DNA of 34,070 nt from Gryganskiella cystojenkinii (taxonomy: Eukaryota > Mortierellomycota > Mortierellomycetes > Mortierellales > Mortierellaceae), in the NCBI GenBank assembly GCA_015852425.1, contig JAAAIG010000391.1:1-34070 (forward strand), read 5' to 3'. Below, one piece after another: positions 1 through 10,482 of this stretch. The position numbers were made by a program, and so were the translations under genes. Position 1 is the first letter of the stretch. Each line of letters opens with the position of its first letter. The notes beneath the pieces are model-generated. The model did not search any database and had not been told where the DNA came from. It saw only the letters and a list, made by a program, of their open reading frames with translations.

Positions 1-29
1 AAAAAAAAAAAAAAAAAAAAAAAACTCAC

Positions 30-494
30 CCTGTCGATCAAGGGCTTGGCTTTCGAGTTGAAGGCTCTGAAGACAATGTTTCCGACGACAGGTCCGGTTG
101 CGAGACCGACGATGCCGGCAGCAATGGTTCCGGCGGCATAGACGATCATCTGATCCATACCAAAGATAGGTGTGGGATCAAAATCCTGTTGGGCAAAGTA
201 ATATCCGGCACCACCGAGACCCAAGAGAGCACAGGGGACCATGAAGACGCGTTCGTAGTTGCGACGGGTACGACGCAGCGCAAAGTAGGTGTTCCAGTCC
301 ATCGTCTCGGTTGTGGTAGTAGAAGTAGTGGAGGCAGTGGAGGGAGTAGAGGATGCCCTTGAGGGCGTAGAGGTGGTCAAGAGACGACGGGTAGGGGAGG
401 CAATCTTGGTGGCGTTTGCTCTGGACGCCATGCAAGTAGGGCGAATCATGGTGCGACCTGTGAGGAGGGACATGCGGATAGAGGCAGTGGCCAT
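30..494 (-). CDS. PAM17: Mitochondrial import motor subunit Pam17 (5' exon, partial)
   Basis: In yeast, Pam17 is an inner-membrane subunit of the presequence translocase-associated motor that helps drive matrix protein import through TIM23. The exon reads as 155 codons from the ATG at 494-492. It has a basic, Ser/Thr-rich presequence with a TRRLLTTS stretch near residues 35-42, then the family hallmark WNTYFALRRTRRNYERV, a first hydrophobic segment (VPCALLGLGGAGYYFA), the linker DFDPTPIFGMDQ and a second hydrophobic segment ending TGPVVGNIVFRAF. The exon ends in phase 0 at position 30, followed by a leftward GTGAGT donor (29-24). The intron begins with a T-run, seen as 24 A on the plus strand at the window edge. 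The C-terminal exon or exons lie outside. An in-frame Met at residue 8 is a possible alternative start. Identification rests on remembered family motifs and is strong. Confidence 0.88.
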
Positions 495-1028
495 GGTTGG
501 AGCAGAAAGAGTGGGTCGAAGGGGAGGACGAGGGAGGGGGGGATGAAGGCAAAGGACGAAGACGAGGGGAGGTTAAATGGAGAAAGAAATAAATGCAGAG
601 AGAGGAAGGAATGGGTTTTGATGGAATGAATGCGTTTGATGGAATGCAGCGGAGCCAATTTGGGAGTAAACGGCGGTCGGTATGCCTGACCTGTCTGTTC
701 CACCCCACGGTGTGAAAGGCAAGGGCGCTAAACTTCAACAAAATTATCACGTGATAATTGTTTACGGGTATTGTCCGAAGCAGTCACTCTCGTATCTTTC
801 AGTCTCCATCATTGATGTAGATCTTTCTCTGCCCGTGGGCAAAAAACACTCGCTATCTGTGCGTGGGGTTTCGACTTGTCAGCCCAAGAAAATAAAAAAG
901 CTAAATTTCCTTTCTCGCCACGAGGAAAAAAAAACGAAAACAAAGATAAAAAAAAAAAAAATTGAACCAAATATCCAGGTCCAGGGCCAGCCAGCCAGCC
1001 AGGTCCCACTCTCAATCTAGCTGCAAAG
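495..1028. promoter_or_regulatory. Shared divergent promoter region between PAM17 and GGC1
   Basis: These 534 bases separate the two start codons of head-to-head genes that both make mitochondrial proteins, so they must hold both core promoters. The left part is purine-rich on the plus strand. The middle holds an 18-bp perfect palindrome (742-759). Long A-runs (about 926-960) and a GCCAGCCAGCCAGCC run (987-1001) lie close to the GGC1 start. No clear TATA box was seen. Joint control is an inference from the layout. Confidence 0.6.
742..759. promoter_or_regulatory. Perfect 18-bp palindrome with E-box core and flanking GATA motifs
   Basis: The sequence AATTATCACGTGATAATT is its own reverse complement. 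Its core CACGTG is the E-box bound by bHLH factors (Cbf1/USF type). The core sits in TCACGTGA, and both sides supply a GATAA motif (TTATC/GATAA). It lies about 250 bp upstream of the PAM17 start and 270 bp upstream of the GGC1 start, close to the midpoint, so a dimeric factor could serve both genes. Binding is inferred. Confidence 0.55.
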
Positions 1029-2730
1029 ATGGTCGCTCGCTCACAGTGAGTCTTTTCTTTTTCCTCGTCCTCGTCTCTCGTTCCCTTCCAAGTCCGTTCT
1101 TCCGAAAAAAAAAAAGTCCGTCTCCGCAATCGGCCTTTTATCATTCTCTCTTTCTTTTGATTCCATTCCTTTCTCCCACACCCCAATCCCTCCACTCTCT
1201 CCTCTCCACCCTCCCCTCATTAATAACCCATTGACATGTCGCCTCCTTCCTCCAGCAGCAAGCACTCCGAGTCCGGTGTCGCCCGTCTCTGTGGTTCGGG
1301 AACCTCGGGATTCCTCGAGCTCATGATCTTCCACCCCATCGACACTGTCGCCAAGCGTCTCATGAGTAACCAGACTCGTGTAAGTTGGAAAGAGCTTCTA
1401 CTTTATCTATCCAGGATGGACAACCGGAAACTACTTACCCTTGGCAGCCCCATCATCGGACAAGGTCGAATCGAATCTTTGTCAGTTGTTATCTGATCTG
1501 GACTATCAACGACGGGCAGAAAAAAAAAAGAGAGCATAGTACTCATCAACCGGGGTGCGCTTTTTTCCCCTCGAAAACCAACTTGCCCTCTATTGCTTGA
1601 ACAACAACACTCGCAACGACCTTTGGCGAGCAATTGTGGTCAGATACATGTGACAAAATTAGCCTTCCGAGATATTCCTGGTTGACTAAGAACCACAACT
1701 TTTTGTCTTCTCTCTGTTTTTTTTAAAAAAAATAGCTTTTTGTCGCTGGTCAGCCCATGAGCGTCGGTCTTGCTGCCACCAACAAGGTCATCTTCAAGGA
1801 TGCCGCCAATGCTGCTTTCTTGAAGAAGTACGCTTCCTTGTTCCCCGGTCTCGGTTTCGCTGCCGGATACAAGATCATGCAGCGTATCTACAAGTTTGGC
1901 GGTCAGCCCTTCGTCAACGAGTTCTTGAACCGCCACTACAAGGACCAGTTCAACAGCGTCTTTGGAGAGAAGACTGGCAAGACCATCATGCACGCGACCG
2001 CTGGTTCGTTCGTCGGTATCGGTGAGATTGCTCTCTTGCCCTTGGATGTCCTCAAGATCAAGAGACAAACAAACCCCGAGGCCTTCCGTGGTCGTGGCGT
2101 TATGAAGATTGTTGCTGATGAGGGCATGGGTTTGTACAGGTGAGAAAACCAGGAACACCTTTTTTTTTGTTATTTGTGCAAGAGAAGACGACTTTCCTAT
2201 TTCTCAGTTCATTACGGTGATATTTCAGTCTTCTTCCCTCATGTTTTCCAACACGAGCTAACCTCCAGAACCAATCTTTTCTTTTGAATCAATCTCGCAG
2301 AGGCGCTCTCTGGACCGCTGGTCGTAACGCCCCGGGATCTTTCGCCTTGTTCGGAGGAAGCGCCTTTGTCAAGGAGTGGATTTTCGGATTGGAGGACTAC
2401 AACAAGGCCACGTTCTTCCAAAACTTCTGTGCCTCCATTGGAGGATCTGTTGCCTCGATCACTGTTGCTGCTCCTTTGGATGTCGTCAAGACCCGTATCC
2501 AGAACCGTAACTTTGATAACCCCGAGGGCGGTGTCAGCATCATCAAGAAAATGATCCGTAACGAGGGATTCGGCGCCTTCTTCAAGGGTCTCTTGCCCAA
2601 GATCTTGGTCGTTGGACCTAAGCTGGTCTTCTCCTTCACGATCGCTCAGCAGTTGATCCCTCTCTTCCACAAGTACTTTGAGGAGGCTGGTATCACCCAC
2701 GTTGGCAACTTGAAGAAGGCTGACGCTTAA
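1029..2730 (+). CDS. GGC1: Mitochondrial GTP/GDP carrier (GGC1/YHM1 type), four exons
   Basis: This is an SLC25-family inner-membrane antiporter. Yeast Ggc1 exchanges matrix GDP for GTP and affects mitochondrial iron balance. Exons are 1029-1045, 1256-1379, 1736-2139 and 2301-2730, giving 324 residues, the usual carrier length. All junctions keep frame (phases 2, 0, 2). The three carrier signatures are present: HPIDTVAKR near residue 32, LPLDVLKIKRQ, and APLDVVKTRIQ. Ggc1-specific stretches include LMSNQTR, the SLFPGLGFAAGYKIMQRIYK block, GGQPFVNEFLNRHYK, RNAPGSFALFGG and IQNRNFDNPEGG, which separate it from other carriers. The start is the ATG at 1029 because exon 1 encodes MVARS and joins in frame. 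An ATG at 1236 in the same frame lies inside intron 1, just before its pyrimidine-rich acceptor. That acceptor is a tandem NAGNAG. The gene is divergent from PAM17. Confidence 0.93.
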
Positions 2731-3296
2731 ATGCGTTGATCATTTCTCCTTTGTTCTTGTTCTATTTCTCTGTCTGTTTCATTTTCTTCCGTTGTTTGTT
2801 GTTTTTCTTTGTTCGTACCTATTTTCTTCATTTTCTATCATAGACGCTTGGACATTGCCAGGAAAAGGTTGTTGCAACGGATGGAGCACTGACCCTTGCC
2901 TCTACACAATTGTTGGTCAAGGAAGACGTCTCTTCTGTTTCTTATCCCGCAACACCTTTCCTCTTTCCCTCTTTAGACAAATTACCCGCACTCATCGTCA
3001 TCCTCCCACTCACACATCTTTCACCATAATATATCCCGATGCTCCTCATCATTAAAAAGCGAATTGTTTATTCATACGTGCTGTCGTTACCTTGCTGTTG
3101 TGCTTGCTTCGTGAGCCATTTTTTTTTTTTTGGTGGCAACATATTCGCTCGCATAGAACTCCGTCACCTGACCAATAGGACAGCCTTGCCCCGCGCCCCG
3201 AGCTTTCTTTTTCTTAATTTTCCTGCGGAACAGAGCTTGAATGTCTTCTTCTATTTCCCCATTCAATCCTCTCAGTCCCCCCGATAATCACACGAA
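2731..3296. other. Intergenic: GGC1 3' region and upstream region of the next gene
   Basis: Both flanking genes run rightward. The first 100 bases are T-rich and probably hold the GGC1 3' UTR. A T-run sits at 3120-3132. The pyrimidine-rich stretch at about 3208-3290 just before the next ATG is typical of a fungal core promoter or leader. Short ORFs here show no domain or compositional sign of being genes. Confidence 0.5.
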
Positions 3297-5501
3297 ATGT
3301 CATATCCGAGGGACCATAAACCCACTGTTTATCCAAACAAGGACGTCCTCGAGGACGAACGGGCAACCTTTGGGGACCAAGCTCCGTTTGCAAACTCTCC
3401 TGCTCCTTCCAATGCCAATGCCGCTGTTGCATCTCCGACCACTCCTTCCCAGGTCGAAACTGGTTCTTCATCCTCAGCATTCTCGAATAATAATCGTCTC
3501 CCATCCTCACCAGCACTGTCCACACCACAACCGACAGCACCCCTTGCTCAGTCTCATTCAGTACTTGGTCGTAACCCACAAGGTTGGTAGAACACTTGAG
3601 CTGGACTTGCTGACAACAAAATGCACATGGCAGAAAACTTACACACTCCTTTACCCGGTATAAAACAATAAGAAGCAGAGACTACTCCGGATGTTGCGCC
3701 ACCATCGTATGAAGAAGTCGCGCGTTCACGGTCACCCCAGGATCCCTATGGAAACAACAGTCCTCGTCCCAGCAATGATCCATCAGCACCCTTGTTGCAA
3801 CCTCATCAACAACAACAACAACAACATCAACAGCGCCAACCTTCGACCTATGCCTCTATTCCCATTCCTCCGCCCGCAGTACCATATACACCCAGCGAGA
3901 ATGGTATGTCACGATTGGATTTTATTTGTTCATTGTTTTTTATTGAACTCTGCAAAGTACAGTGGATATATACACGCCGAGGATCGTCCCAGCATGAGAG
4001 CTCGAGGACCGAGAGCCGTTATTCTTGTCTTACCGCCGTCTTTCCATTTAAATGCTAATCTGCAGGACTCTTGTTTTCTTTTCACTTTCCCTTGTTCCTG
4101 CCATCCGTTCTCAACAACAGGCTCTACAAGGTCAGACTCAGAAAGAGCTGGTCGGTTCAACAAGTTCTGGGTGATCTTTTTCATTGTCGTGGTGTTGCTC
4201 TTGATCACTGATGATGAGACTCGGCCAGGGGTAACGACAATCTGCTTTGATAAAGTTTTTCATATATTTTTCATTGATGGGTTCTATTAGCACCATGATA
4301 TGATGAAGTCTAATGGCTGTTCTCATGGCCGATTTTTTTTAAATTGCATGTTAATAGGGCGGCGGACATCGAGGAAAGAGTTGTTCAGAGCGAGCAGTCT
4401 ATCACAAGAACTTGACGGACTTCAACCTTGCGGGTACCATCGTGGATTTTGACATCACTGGATCCGGTGTAGTAAGAAAAAAACCTCGGAGTCTCTTTCT
4501 CACGAACAAGGCCAAGACGTTTTTCATTGATGCCGATTGATTTCATTCCTGCTAAACAAGTTTGCTTGTTATTGTCATTACCTGCTATTACTAGCCTGTG
4601 GACGTAGTGTTTGAACAGGGTCTGACAGAGACCCCAGGTGCGCCAGGAACGATAAAAGGAATAGTTGAAGGCAGGGGACTTAGTCGTGAAGACGTCGTAA
4701 TGATCCGGAACACTTTTACAATCAACCTCGAAAACACTCTAAGCAAGGTCGCGGTGACGAATCAGGTCCCCGATCGAGAATGTCTTTCTGTCATCGTCAA
4801 GTTCGTTTTGCCTCCTTCGTTTCGATTTGCAGAGAACATCAAGGTCGCGTTGATCGAGGGTACAGCGACGATAAAGCTGATGGAGGAAAACCAGGAAGCG
4901 GTCCGGATCAACAACTTGGATGTCAGGGTGATCACGGGCGACAGCAATGTAAGGGCCACCGTTTCCAAGTCAGCCCGATTAGGGGGGAGCGTGGGTTCGA
5001 TCCGAGGCGATTTGGTGATTGGAAAAGAGTTCTCAGTGACAATGGTCGACGGCCATGTGGCCTTAAACCTTTCACCAGTCGATGGTAAGGTCATGGAAGG
5101 TAAAGTTGTCGTCTCGAACGGCAGTATCAACGTCGGATTGGTAAGTGGAATGTTGACAATGACGCAATGGACGAATCTCCCCTTATGTTGGAACACATAG
5201 CTTCTATACCATTATACGCGGCAGTATTTTGTTTTTTAACTTATATGCCAACCCACTTCTCCTTGTCATCCTTTTGTAGCCAAAACCATACGAAGGCGAG
5301 TTTAGACTGGAGACACGGAACGGATTGCTGGAGGTGTTGCACCCAGATCCATCACGGACTGTGATCACAAAGATGGAGCAACGACTCATTCGTGGATATA
5401 GCTCCTCGACAGGTCGAGCGCCGACACCTCCGACATCAGAGTTGCGTCTCGAGGCACGCAACGGAAACGCGACCCTGTCGATGAAGAGCATAGATTTGTA
5501 G
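3297..5501 (+). CDS. Single-pass membrane protein with PPxY tail and beta-rich ectodomain
   Basis: I do not recognise a named family. Six exons (3297-3582, 3673-3903, 4121-4230, 4358-4471, 4595-5140, 5280-5501) join in frame to 502 residues. Residues 1 to about 185 are disordered and rich in Pro, Ser and Gln. They include PPSYEEV at 105-111, a PPxY motif of the kind bound by WW domains of Nedd4/Rsp5 ubiquitin ligases, and a poly-Gln run. A hydrophobic helix at about 188-201 (FWVIFFIVVVLLLI) follows basic residues, so the N-terminus is probably cytosolic (type II). The C-terminal 300 residues alternate short hydrophobic strands with Gly/Asn turns (INNLDVRVITGDSNVRATV, VVSNGSINVGL), resembling LEA-2-like or DUF4097-like beta-solenoid folds. 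No Cys pattern or catalytic motif was seen. Exon 1 uses an imperfect donor, GTTGGT. A small extra exon inside intron 2 (3904-4120) cannot be excluded. A membrane adaptor or surface protein is inference. Confidence 0.78.
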
Positions 5502-6048
5502 AAAGCACTTGTGAGACTAATGCTATAATTTAATTTTTTTAAAAGAAAGACAAAGTCCTGGCACGTTTATCAAGCTGCTTCTGTTATTATATTTAATAAC
5601 GAATATTAATTGAGCACCGTTATTACATGTTGTGCTCAAGGAATCCACAAAATACTTCTTTCTTTCTTACCTTCTCGTTACATCAATTGTCCATCACTCT
5701 TTCTGTCCAATAACCTCTAACCGCGACAAATGGCTCAACATTGGCCCTGACTCCGAAAGGTCACTGGGTAGGCGTTTCGACCGGACCGCGATTGTTAGGT
5801 GCCGCCTGCGACCGAAGCAGCTGTTCAGTGGCTCGAGAACAACTGTCCCTGGATCGAATTGCCCAAAACGGCAGATAAAATGTGTCAGCAGTTTCGGAAC
5901 AAAGCTAATACGAGTATGCTGTTTTATTCATAAAGGGGAAGACATCTGGGAATATATATATATTTTCGTTATTATTCTTGTATATTTCCCTACCTATTGT
6001 CTGCGATGGTATAATCCATTTTTTTTTGGACACTGAGATTGTATGAAA
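5502..6048. other. Convergent intergenic region
   Basis: This lies between the 3' ends of a rightward membrane-protein gene and a leftward P450 gene, so it holds two 3' UTRs and polyadenylation regions. AT-rich blocks occur at 5521-5620 and 5950-6030. The open frame at 5632-6036 has atypical composition and no recognisable motif, and I treat it as chance. Nothing else stands out. Confidence 0.5.
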
Positions 6049-8414
6049 TCACATGCGCCTCTTCATATTGATGACATAGCTCTCAGTTGCTAGAGCCGTA
6101 GTAATAAACTGAACGTAATCATCTCGTTGGTGTGGGACGTATTCAATTTCGTACGTGGTCAAGATTGTGGCCAGGATCAGTCGCATCTCCATCATGGCAA
6201 AGTTCTTGCCGACACAGTTTCGAGTGCCGGCAGAGAAGGGGTAAAACGTAAAGTCCTGAATCAACGGGAATGCAGACTCATCTGGGATCCAACGTTCAGG
6301 GATGTATTCGTTTGGCCGTGGGAAGTACTCCTTATTCCAATGCAAGGATGGGATGTTGGCAAGGACAACTGGGGAACAGAGGGGAGACCGGGGCCACAAA
6401 AATGTGAAATTGGTGAATATTCTTGTTTACGTATGAAAGCCAAGAAATGACTGTTCCGCAGAAAAAGAAAAAAAGTAGACCCTGCTTACTTGTGCCCTTG
6501 GGAATGTTGTACCCTCCCATCATGGTATCTTGAGTGACTTCGCGCGGAATTCCTGTTGGCGAAGAACAAAAAAGCAAGAAACAACATCATGTGTTAGAAC
6601 GGAATGCTTTACGCGCTCAGATCGGTTGAGATAGATGACCAACAACAAAAAAAAATCTTTACCGGTAGCAGCGACAGGCCGCAGTCGCATCGATTCGTTG
6701 ATGCAAGCCGTCAAATAGGGCAGATTGCGGACCTGGTCATAGGTTGGCAGAGCTCCAATGGCGTTGTTGGCAGTGGCTTGGTCCAACTCACGGACCAATT
6801 TGTTCAGCGTGCGTGGGTTCTTGACAAGGTACATCAACGTATTCGTCATGGCGGTTGAAGAAGTCTCTGAACCAGCAATCCTAATAATATAGGGAAGAGA
6901 ATAAAAGAAGTTTGAGAAATGGTACATAATTATGCTCAAAAGTCGGTATTTTTGCAAAGCGCCCTTACAAGAACACGATCGCCTCGGTCTCGACGGCACG
7001 ATCCGTGAGCTTGCCCTGAATCATATCCTCGTAATCGTTCCCGGTGTCCCCATTGCCGCTCGCGCGTTCGCTCGCCTGGGCATCAATCAGGAACTGTAAC
7101 AAATCCGCTCGTCGGCCTTCCTCTCCAGCGGCTTTGCGCACCTGGACCCGTTCTGCTCCAAACTTGATGAACGAATAATCCAACGGCACAAACCAACGCA
7201 TCCAAGGGTTGAAGGTCTGTTGCATGGATCGCTTCAGAGATTTTGCCATCTGTCGAGGGATCGGGTGGTTATCATCCCGGACCATCTGGAAGGATTGTCC
7301 GAACGCGGTCTCGCCAATAATGTCGAGCGAGAGTCGGTTCATGAAGGAGCAAATGTTGATTTGGCCCTTGGGCAAGATCTTTGTACCCTTTTTTACAGAT
7401 CGAGGATCCTCAAGGATGTCGTCGATTTTCCGGAGAAGGACGTGGATACAGTCATGCATGATCGGTTCCAAGGACCGGAGGTATTGAAGTCCAAATGCTG
7501 GGGCGACCAGGCGTCTCTATAGTCGCAGCACGAAAAAATTAGAAACGAAGGATATTGTGAGCGAAGCGTCAATACAGCTGGGGCAGAACACTTGTCAGTC
7601 CGGCTGCCGAGTCTATACCCTATTCTTATGGAAATCCTTGTTCCTGGAAGAGAAGAGGTTATGCTGGCTGTAGAGTTCCAGACCCTCATGGATCTCACTC
7701 TTCGGAAAATCGGACGTAACCAGAATATCCCGGATCGCATCCTTGTCCGCGATCGAAACAATGTTGGGAGCTGGGTGAAACAAAATAATGAACAGAGGTT
7801 GAAGTGGATCAGGTTAGCATTCACAATGGAAAAAATAACAAGAAAAAAAAAAAGTTGGAGTATTGCGTGATTATCTTGAAACTTGCCCACTCGGACAACC
7901 TTCCCGAATCGCATATGAGTATAGGGCAAGAAGTAATGACTAATTTTCCCAGGAGAATCGTGGAAGTTTGTAGCATTAGTAAAAATATGGATCGTTCTCT
8001 GAATAAACCACTTTGTTTCAGCTGTTTTACCTGCGACCTGACAAAACACCCAAGGCTGTGAACAAGTATGTTCCTGAGAGAAAACTGGAAGGGAGATGAC
8101 TCAATGGGTGAAAGAAACGGTTGACAATGAGCTATTGGAGAGACATCGTAGATCCGAATCAGCATGATGGCCGGATAGGGATGGGAAGTGGTGTTATGTG
8201 GTGACAATGACGACTGCCTCGATCTGCTTTTCTTGTTAAATGGAACATTTGACGAAATTAGTTATACCTTTCTTAAAGAATTCAATATCACAAAGGTTAT
8301 GAGAATTCGGGCAAGCATTCGGGGCTTCTTCAGATCCTGGACCGATTTGGGGTACTTGTTTAGGAACGCCAAGAGTGACTCTGGCAGTTCAGAGAGTTTT
8401 GATAATGCAGCCAT
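6049..8414 (-). CDS. Cytochrome P450 monooxygenase, seven exons, complete
   Basis: This is a haem-thiolate monooxygenase, probably ER-anchored; the substrate is unknown. Exons in transcription order are 8414-8268, 8037-7887, 7770-7619, 7516-6969, 6880-6663, 6552-6490 and 6368-6049, giving 532 residues, a normal P450 length. The N-terminus holds a hydrophobic anchor near residues 34-46 (LARILITFVILNS). Then come GKVVRVAPN, the C-helix region HKNRRRLVAPAFG, the I-helix AGSETSS at 335-341, ExxR (ESMR, 395-398), PERW (450-453) and the haem loop FSAGTRNCVG at 471-480 with Cys478 as haem ligand. All splice phases agree. Intron 2 only works as a GC-AG intron (donor GCAAGT). The usual proline-rich hinge after the anchor is replaced by VAGKTAETKWF, so the exon 2 start is the least certain join. 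The donor of exon 4 falls inside the I-helix coding region. An electron-donating reductase would be encoded elsewhere. Confidence 0.88.
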
Positions 8415-9308
8415 AGCCCTTGAGAGTTTTTGGTGTAGGTGTTGGTGGTGCTCCTTAACAATCGATCCTCAGTATGCTGGTTTGAATTCTGGACTTGAAA
8501 CGAGAGAACCTGACATGGGTTAAGGATAATAAACAATGAAGGCGAAGGGCGAGAATTGTGGAGCAGGCCAAGAAAAAAAAAAGGAAACAAAAATTCGATT
8601 TCGGAAAGGGGAAAAATAAAAAAAAGGTTGTGGGGATCAAAGTCAAAGTGGCGTCCAGCCGAGAGAGCAACGAACGGGAGAGAAGAAGGAATGAAATCCA
8701 TGTGGTTGTGGTAGCACAGACTGGGAAAGAGGCTTGTCTCTTCCTCGGCCGAGAATAAAAATCAGTTTGGGGAAAAGTAACAAAGAAATAAAAAAAGTGA
8801 ACACAACATCGAGTGTGATAGACCCGTGGGATACTTTTTTTGAGCTTAGCCTTAGGAGAAAGGTTCAGTCCGACCGACGGCGGCTCTGCTGGTTTTCTTG
8901 GCTTTCCTGGAGAGATACCGTCTGCATCGGCAACCCGAGGTGTTCACGATCCTAGATCATCCTGTTTTCTTTTCTTTTTTTTATTTTTTTTCTATTTTTA
9001 TAGGATGCCTGAGGAGATTGTTCACTGCCGCTCGAATTTAGGCCCTTTTATTACACGGGTCTTTCGAAACAAAATTACGTCCTCACTCACCCCGCTCCAC
9101 CAGATGACAACGTACAGCCTTAATCCCGACCATCCGTTTGGACACAGCACTAAAACAATATTTATCTTATGCTACATTTCGCCACAGTCGCGGAATCAAA
9201 AAAAAAGGAAATCAACTTTGCCAAATGCACAATTTTTTTTGAACGCGTAAAAACACCTTCCTTTCCCACAATCGTTTACCCTGTCATCTTTGTACATGCA
9301 ACATAGTC
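8415..9308. other. Intergenic: P450 upstream region, then flank of a decayed F-box copy
   Basis: The first part is the promoter side of the leftward P450 and is purine/A-rich on the plus strand (8560-8630, 8760-8800). The part from about 9115 to 9230 resembles the 5' flank of the intact F-box-like gene (about 19420-19535), including the shared AATCAAAAAAAAAGGAAATC-type stretch. The duplication therefore included non-coding DNA upstream of the gene. Short ORFs here are not convincing. Confidence 0.5.
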
Positions 9309-10180
9309 ATCACCATTCTGAAACACCAAAATCTTGGACCACTGTCTTTTACGTTTCCGAGCTGAGGTTATTTTCCAGTTTGCTGGCATAAAGACCCTTC
9401 ATACCCTCCGATTGGTTTGCCGATCATTTCTCTTCCATTGCAGCATCCTTTTTGAAATCACCCTTGATTCGACAACGAGAGCCGTCATCTTGGACACCCT
9501 GTATGATCGCTCAATAGCGACTGCCGTAAAAGACACTACAGCCCGGTTTTTAAATCCTCTGGATCGAATCAAGGGCGTGGCAACTTGGTCTCGCCAGCTT
9601 CGCTAAACCTTTCACCCCTGTTCAATACAAGCTCCCGATCATCATCCGCCAACTTAAGGAATTGGAATTAAGGCGAGTCTCGATCGTCATTAAAATAGCG
9701 AGCATTGGCAACAAACTAAATTGGCCATAGTGCTGACTCTGCCAATGGTCGTTCTCAAGAACTGCAGATGCGATGGGTGGCGCCAACAGTAACAACCCTT
9801 AGTTTCGATTGCGATGCGACAGTGGTAGTCAAGGTAGCGATAAAGCGCCTCATCCCGAATCCAAAGTCCGTACAACCGAGCTGCTCCTCGAATGATTTTT
9901 TAACTGGCGAGGTCGACCTACTAATCTTCCTTCCATCCACGAGAGACGACGCCAGTATCATCAACAATAGACAGCAGCCATCATCCACGAGCGGAGGTGG
10001 TTCGCCTCCCGCCAATGTCCCATGCCCTCGCCTAAAATCTATGGGATGTCGCCTAACTGGGGTCGAAGCTCTTGCAGGCTTGGTTTCAAATATGTCCACA
10101 CTTTCATATTAACAACACAGACCTGGTGTTTATTATGATTCCTCACCCCTCGTCTTCCCCTGGATCTGAACTCAATCGAA
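9309..10180 (+). pseudogene. Decayed copy of the F-box-like gene at 19624-21762
   Basis: Its conceptual pieces match the intact paralogue: TLHTLRLVCRSFLFHC, then LDTLYDRSIATAV and TARFLNPLDRIKGV, and later SFDCDATVVVKVAIKRL, NDFLTGEVDLLIF, TRDDAS and NVPCPRLKSMGCRLTGVE. Lesions visible by eye: the paralogue's ATG is ATC here (9309-9311), there is a short frameshifting deletion near 9580, and about 400 bp of the middle is missing at about 9645 (paralogue sequence from about 19980 to 20390). The 3' part after about 10180 is lost, and the join lies directly against the segmental duplication block that starts there. No functional product is expected. Confidence 0.82.
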
Positions 10181-10482
10181 GTCGGTTCATCAGGAAAATT
10201 CCTTCTTGCTGTTGCTTTTTGTGCACTCTGGGTGTTCGTCTGGAGTTTTTGTTCGACACAATGAAAAGCAAAAGCTTCTTTCCAAGTTTATTTTACCAGC
10301 AATCGATCTGTTGATGCCACCAACACGACTGATGTCGAAGCAGAAATGAATCCCTTGTCGCCAAGTAAATATAGCACAAACCGGAAAAGCTCCCCAGCCC
10401 CCCCAGCCCCCTTTAAGTTTGCCACTTTATATTTAAGTCTTCTCGTGCCTGCAGCGGCGCTCTTATTTTTCATCCGCTTTTC

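Noticed and set aside
1..24. Run of 24 A at the window start, as a poly(A) tail or retrocopy end
   Set aside because: It lies directly beyond a GTGAGT donor of the leftward PAM17 gene, so it is the T-rich start of an intron. Similar homopolymers are common in the window.
1236..1496. ATG at 1236 as the GGC1 start
   Set aside because: It sits in the pyrimidine-rich end of intron 1. The ATG at 1029 with a short first exon joins in exact phase, and the residues from 1236 to 1255 look like polypyrimidine sequence.
3904..4120. Extra exon in intron 2 of the membrane-protein gene (GYIHAEDRPSMRARG-like frame)
   Set aside because: The frame looks somewhat coding, but no pair of good splice sites keeps phase with both neighbours. 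The direct 3903-4121 join is clean.
5632..6036. Open frame of 134 codons in the convergent gap
   Set aside because: No motif, Tyr/Phe-rich end made from T-runs, and it lies in the 3' region of two convergent genes.
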